Shown here: positions 4,894 to 8,002 of the stretch, piece by piece
Position numbering within the stretch: position 1 is the first letter of the stretch
How the letters are laid out: every line of letters begins with the position of its first letter
Made by a program: the position numbers and the translations under genes
The notes under the pieces: generated by a model
The model's database searches: none
Told to the model about the DNA's origin: nothing
What the model saw: the letters and a program-made list of their open reading frames with translations, nothing else
NCBI RefSeq assembly: GCF_024693525.1
Contig: NZ_JAILKR010000022.1
Location: 1 to 8,002 of the forward strand
Origin: Selenomonas sp.
GTDB taxonomy: Bacteria > Bacillota_C > Negativicutes > Selenomonadales > Selenomonadaceae
DNA length: 8,002 bases
Reading direction: 5' to 3'

Positions 4894-4922
4894 TTGAAAT
4901 TAAGACAATTTTAGAATAAAAT
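4894..4922 (+). promoter_or_regulatory. Sigma-A promoter of the chemoreceptor gene
   Basis: TTGAAA (4894-4899) and TAAAAT (4917-4922) each match consensus at five of six bases and are spaced by 17 nt. Transcription would start near 4929, leaving a leader of about 27 nt that carries the Shine-Dalgarno site. I see no sigma-28-type flagellar promoter here. Confidence 0.75.
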
Positions 4923-4955
4923 AAGAAAATACTTATGATTTAAGGAGGAAAGGAA

Positions 4956-6935
4956 ATGGGTATTAGACAAAAGTTTTTTGCACTGGCAGGTGTGGCCGGT
5001 GTAATCATGGCAATTGTATCTGGTGTGGGATACTATTTTGCCAGCAGTCATCTTAGCAACAGCGTTGAACGAGAAATCACGTTTACCATGCAAGGTTCTG
5101 CGAACAAACTGGATGGCTGGCTGCTGGCCAAAAAGCAGGTGGCGGTTTCGGCAGCTGACCTGATGGCCAAACAGGATGATGGAACGAAATCCCCAGAACA
5201 GCTGCGGTCATTGTTGGCCGTGGCTGGTGAGGATGCCAATGCCGTTTCGGATTTGGTGGTGGGCAACAGCGATGGTACTATTGTGGGGTATCGCGCTGGC
5301 AATCTGGCACCAAAACTCAATCCACTTACCATGCGGTTTTATAAGCTGCCTAAGGCGTCGGACCAGGTGGAATTTATGGATACTTATGTGGATCGGATTA
5401 CGGGGAAATTGGTGGTTTCCATTGCCGCACCGTATCACAATGCCGCTGGCGAATATCGAGGGGCGATTTGTGAAGATATCTTCCTGGACATCCTCAGTGA
5501 AGAGGTTAAGGAGCTCAAGTTTCAGGGAGAAGGCACGGGTTACATCTTCGATAATGCGGGCAATGTCATAGCGACGGAAGACCAGGACGCTTTGAATAAG
5601 AATGCGGCTGATTTGCCGGAGTTCCAGCAGGAATATCCGCGCATGACCCAGCAGGATACGGGCTTTACCACGGTCGAAAAAAATGGGGACGATATGGTCC
5701 TGGCTTACGCGAAAATCCCCAGCACCAATTGGATTGTGGGAATTCTCGTACCAGAGGATGTAATTTATAGCCAGCTTACGGCCTTGAAATGGACTTATGG
5801 CATTTTGACGTTGGTGGGCATTTTGCTGATTGTTTTTGCCTGCCTGCAGTTTGCAACGGGCATTACCCGCCGAATTTTAGAGCTCAAGGAACATGCCGCC
5901 GAATTAGCCGAAGGCAATTTGAGTGGCAAAGACCTTATGAATCTTGATGCCGATGAATTAGGCGACCTTGGACGCGGATTCAATGCCATGAAGGCCCATA
6001 TCAAGAAGCTCATAACCCAGATGAGTGCAACTTCTGAGCAGGTGGCAGCTTCGAGTGAGGAACTGACGGCAAGTGCCCAGCAATCGGCAGATGCCTCGAC
6101 CAATGTGGCGCAGACCGTATCGGAGGTTGCGGCTGGTGTATCCAAACAGACTGGTCATGTGGATAAAGCGGCTAAGAATGTTCAGGAAGTCGTCCTTCAG
6201 TTGGGCGGCGTTGTGGAACAGATTCAGCAGATTACGGAGATGACGGTGGCGGCGGCAAATGCTGCCAGTCATGGTCAGGCCTTGATGGAGCAGGCCATAA
6301 ACCGCATGGAGAAGATTGAGTCGAGTGTGGGCGATTCAGCAGGAGTCGTGGCAAAGCTGGGCAAACATTCCCAGGAGATTGGTGCTATCATCGATACGAT
6401 TTCCGGCATTGCGGAGCAGACGAATCTGTTGGCGCTTAATGCGGCTATTGAGGCAGCCCGGGCCGGCGAACAGGGCCGTGGGTTCTCGGTAGTGGCGGAT
6501 GAAGTCCGCAAACTGGCAGAGCAGTCCCAGGCAGCTACAGAGGAAATTCGCCAGCGAATCGGCGCCGTTCAGAGCGGTACTGGCGAGGCGGTAAGCAGTA
6601 TGCAGGCCGGTACCGATGAGGTTCAAGACGGGGTTCAAGCAATCCGCGCCGTCGGCGAGGAGTTCCATAGCATCATGCAGCGGGTTACGGCAATCAAGGA
6701 ACGCATGGCAAAGATTGACGAGGCGGTACAGGTGGTATCGGCTGGTGGTTCGCAGATTGAAAGTGCTGTAAACAGCATCGATGAGGTAAGCCGCAAGACG
6801 GCAGAACAGACAGAGTCGATTTCGGCAGCTACTGAGGAACAGTCGGCTTCGACGCAGGAGATTGCAGCAGCTTCGCAGTCTTTGGCTAAGATGGCTTCTG
6901 AACTGCAGGATATGGCAGCAAAATTCCGGGTATAA
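4956..6935 (+). CDS. Methyl-accepting chemotaxis protein with Cache-type sensor
   Basis: This is a transmembrane chemoreceptor of 659 residues. Order: short cytoplasmic N-terminus, membrane helix at about 7-29, extracytoplasmic dCache-like sensor at about 35-275 ([11 protein letters not shown], then [20 protein letters not shown], then EDIFLD), second membrane helix at about 278-300, HAMP at about 302-355 (ending [17 protein letters not shown]), and a long signalling coiled coil. The hairpin tip that contacts CheA and CheW is highly conserved at 487-524 ([19 protein letters not shown], then [16 protein letters not shown]). Likely methylation sites for CheR and CheB include the TEEQS run at 626-630 and similar Gln/Glu pairs in the first helix. 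The C-terminus (AAKFRV) has no CheR-binding pentapeptide. The ligand is unknown; family knowledge allows amino acids or other small molecules. The start is fixed by AAGGAGG at 4942-4948, seven bases before ATG. It is a single-gene unit with its own promoter and terminator. Confidence 0.95.
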   Translation: MGIRQKFFALAGVAGVIMAIVSGVGYYFASSHLSNSVEREITFTMQGSANKLDGWLLAKKQVAVSAADLMAKQDDGTKSPEQLRSLLAVAGEDANAVSDLVVGNSDGTIVGYRAGNLAPKLNPLTMRFYKLPKASDQVEFMDTYVDRITGKLVVSIAAPYHNAAGEYRGAICEDIFLDILSEEVKELKFQGEGTGYIFDNAGNVIATEDQDALNKNAADLPEFQQEYPRMTQQDTGFTTVEKNGDDMVLAYAKIPSTNWIVGILVPEDVIYSQLTALKWTYGILTLVGILLIVFACLQFATGITRRILELKEHAAELAEGNLSGKDLMNLDADELGDLGRGFNAMKAHIKKLITQMSATSEQVAASSEELTASAQQSADASTNVAQTVSEVAAGVSKQTGHVDKAAKNVQEVVLQLGGVVEQIQQITEMTVAAANAASHGQALMEQAINRMEKIESSVGDSAGVVAKLGKHSQEIGAIIDTISGIAEQTNLLALNAAIEAARAGEQGRGFSVVADEVRKLAEQSQAATEEIRQRIGAVQSGTGEAVSSMQAGTDEVQDGVQAIRAVGEEFHSIMQRVTAIKERMAKIDEAVQVVSAGGSQIESAVNSIDEVSRKTAEQTESISAATEEQSASTQEIAAASQSLAKMASELQDMAAKFRV

Positions 6936-6993
6936 TTCGGAATAAGGTAACGCAGTTCAGCTGTTGGGGCGCGAATATTCATCTAGAAATGAG

Positions 6994-7025
6994 AAAGAGG
7001 TTTGCTTTTGCGGCAAACCTCTTTT
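6994..7025 (+). terminator. Rho-independent terminator of the chemoreceptor gene
   Basis: AAAGAGGTTTGC (6994-7005) is perfectly complementary to GCAAACCTCTTT (7013-7024), 12 bp with loop TTTTGCG. The short T-run at its 3' side (7022-7025) is partly inside the stem. It begins 58 nt after the chemoreceptor stop. Confidence 0.88.
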
Positions 7026-7035
7026 GTGATATGAT
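7008..7035 (+). promoter_or_regulatory. Likely extended -10 promoter of the HAD phosphatase gene
   Basis: TGATATGAT (7027-7035) contains a TGn extension and a five-of-six -10 (TATGAT, 7030-7035). A half-matching -35, TTGCGG (7008-7013), lies 16 nt upstream inside the preceding terminator loop and right arm. Terminator and promoter therefore overlap. The start would be near 7042, nine or ten bases before the Shine-Dalgarno site. Confidence 0.5.
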
Positions 7036-7065
7036 AGGGATAAAAACGAGCAGGAGGACGCAGAA

Positions 7066-7821
7066 ATGAAAATAGCAGCAACGGATTATGATGGAACCCT
7101 ATGCCCCATTGGAGAGTCTATTCCAGAGGAGAATATCCAGGCGATAAAAGCCTGGCAGGCGGCAGGCAACAAATTTGGCATTGCCACGGGACGAGGTCTT
7201 TCCCTTATTCGTGAGGCGGTGGAAAAATACGAGGATTTGAAGCTGGATTTCCTTGTCTGCAATAATGGTGCGGTGTCGCTGGATGAACAGGGGAATATGA
7301 TGCATTGTCAGGCAATCACACCCGACGTTTTGCGTGGGCTCTTGTCGATGGATGTTGTACAGGATGAACGCTATTCGCTGTTGGTATTTACGGCACATAA
7401 GGTCTATAGTATCCGTCCGAATCCGTTGATTCCTATCGAATTGATTCCGCCGATTTCCGTAGAGCAGGCATTGCAGCTTTCGGATGTGGTGCAAATCAGT
7501 ATGAAATTCACGACGCCGGAGGAGGCTCAGCAGGTATCGGATGATATTCATGCGAAATACCCGAGCTTGGGCGGCAATATCAATCGCAGCTATCTCGATA
7601 TTAACGATGTGCTAAGTGACAAGGGCTGGGGCTTGCAAAAGATGCTCGATTCTGGCGCGTGGAAGGGAAAGGAACTGTTGGTGATTGGCGATGATAAGAA
7701 TGATTTGCCAATGATTGAACGGTTTCATGGATTTACGGTTGCTACGGCCAAGCCTTTTATGCAGGAAGCTGCAGCGAAGGTGTATGATACCGTTGGGGCG
7801 ATGCTGTTAGATAATATGTGA
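7066..7821 (+). CDS. Cof-type HAD-superfamily phosphatase
   Basis: The 251-residue cytoplasmic product has all four HAD motifs. Motif I is DYDGTL (7-12), with Asp7 as nucleophile and Asp9 as acid/base. Motif II is ATGR (39-43 region, Thr41). Motif III is Lys186 in SDKG. Motif IV is GDDKND (208-213), whose aspartates bind Mg2+. The roughly 100-residue insert between motifs II and III is the C2-type cap of the Cof / IIB subfamily, which dephosphorylates sugar phosphates, nucleotides or cofactors such as pyridoxal phosphate. Substrate cannot be read from sequence. Length fits the family (usually about 260-290), slightly short. The start is chosen by AGGAGG at 7052-7057, eight bases before ATG. 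It stands alone after a terminator; no terminator is seen right after its stop, so the next gene may be co-transcribed. Confidence 0.92.
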   Translation: MKIAATDYDGTLCPIGESIPEENIQAIKAWQAAGNKFGIATGRGLSLIREAVEKYEDLKLDFLVCNNGAVSLDEQGNMMHCQAITPDVLRGLLSMDVVQDERYSLLVFTAHKVYSIRPNPLIPIELIPPISVEQALQLSDVVQISMKFTTPEEAQQVSDDIHAKYPSLGGNINRSYLDINDVLSDKGWGLQKMLDSGAWKGKELLVIGDDKNDLPMIERFHGFTVATAKPFMQEAAAKVYDTVGAMLLDNM

Positions 7822-7829
7822 ATCGCGGT

Positions 7830-7944
7830 AAAAAATTACAGTTTGCAGGGGAGTAGTACCCAGTTCGTGTTCGAGGTAAGTCGCCGGCGGCGGGGGCCCC
7901 AGTACCAACGCTCCACCGGTGACAACCCGCTACAAGAAATTTTT
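7830..7944 (+). ncRNA. Candidate structured cis-regulatory RNA, possibly yybP-ykoY (Mn2+) type
   Basis: A GC-rich block between AT-rich flanks folds on paper into a three-way junction. P1 pairs GTAG (7853-7856) with CTAC (7930-7933). P2 pairs TACC (7857-7860) with GGTA (7875-7878). P3 pairs GTCGCCGG (7880-7887) with CCGGTGAC (7916-7923), 8 bp with one G-T. A weak outer helix AAAAATT (7831-7837) with AATTTTT (7938-7944) may close it. The start GGGGAGTAG (7848-7856) equals the signature I recall at the 5' side of yybP-ykoY manganese riboswitches, and later blocks (AGTCG, TGACA, CAAGA) occur in a similar order. The usual GACC near the 3' end and a clear metal-binding loop are missing, so the family assignment is tentative. 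No ORF is visible here; the regulated gene would start beyond the window. Confidence 0.45.
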
Positions 7945-8002
7945 GCCTTTTAATTAAGAGTTGGAAAACAGTTAAACGCGCTTCGCTTGGACGAAACTGC
8001 TT

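Noticed and set aside
7981..8002. CGAAAC near the right end as part of a hammerhead ribozyme
   Set aside because: No CUGAUGA core or cleavage-site stem is present nearby; a six-base match alone is expected by chance.

Overview
The window looks like chromosomal core sequence from a low-to-mid GC, Firmicutes-type bacterium. Every protein gene starts behind a strong AGGAGG-like Shine-Dalgarno site, promoters are of the sigma-A type, and all ten tRNA genes encode their own CCA end. The gene mix (DUF362 ferredoxin-like protein, Cache-type chemoreceptor, class 3 lipase with a signal peptide, Cof-type phosphatase) suggests a motile anaerobe. A member of the Negativicutes (Selenomonas-like) is my best guess, but this is inference without any database comparison.

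Layout. Positions 3-1009 hold the 3' part of a tRNA operon: Val, Asp, Phe, Thr, Gly and five Leu genes, closed by a rho-independent terminator at 1020-1047. The last four Leu genes are a tandem CAG-GAG, CAG-GAG arrangement. A secreted lipase-like hydrolase (1077-2411) follows. Positions 2412-2747 have no conventional gene but hold a near-consensus promoter, about 215 nt of structured leader and an internal terminator-like hairpin in front of a DUF362 / 2x[4Fe-4S] protein (2748-3872). A small unknown gene (3960-4220) is probably read with it and ends at a strong terminator.

A second small unknown gene (4374-4739) is a separate unit with its own promoter and terminator. It is followed by a methyl-accepting chemotaxis protein (4956-6935), again with a near-consensus promoter, and then by a Cof-type HAD phosphatase (7066-7821). 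The window ends in a GC-rich block (about 7848-7933) that folds on paper into a three-way junction. This is a candidate cis-regulatory RNA for a gene beyond position 8002.

The protein genes do not form one pathway; most are single-gene transcription units divided by terminators. The most interesting content is RNA-level: duplicated tRNA-Leu genes whose differences are all paired compensatory changes, the leader before the DUF362 gene, and the structured block at the right end. I found no mobile element, CRISPR array, prophage gene or defence system.
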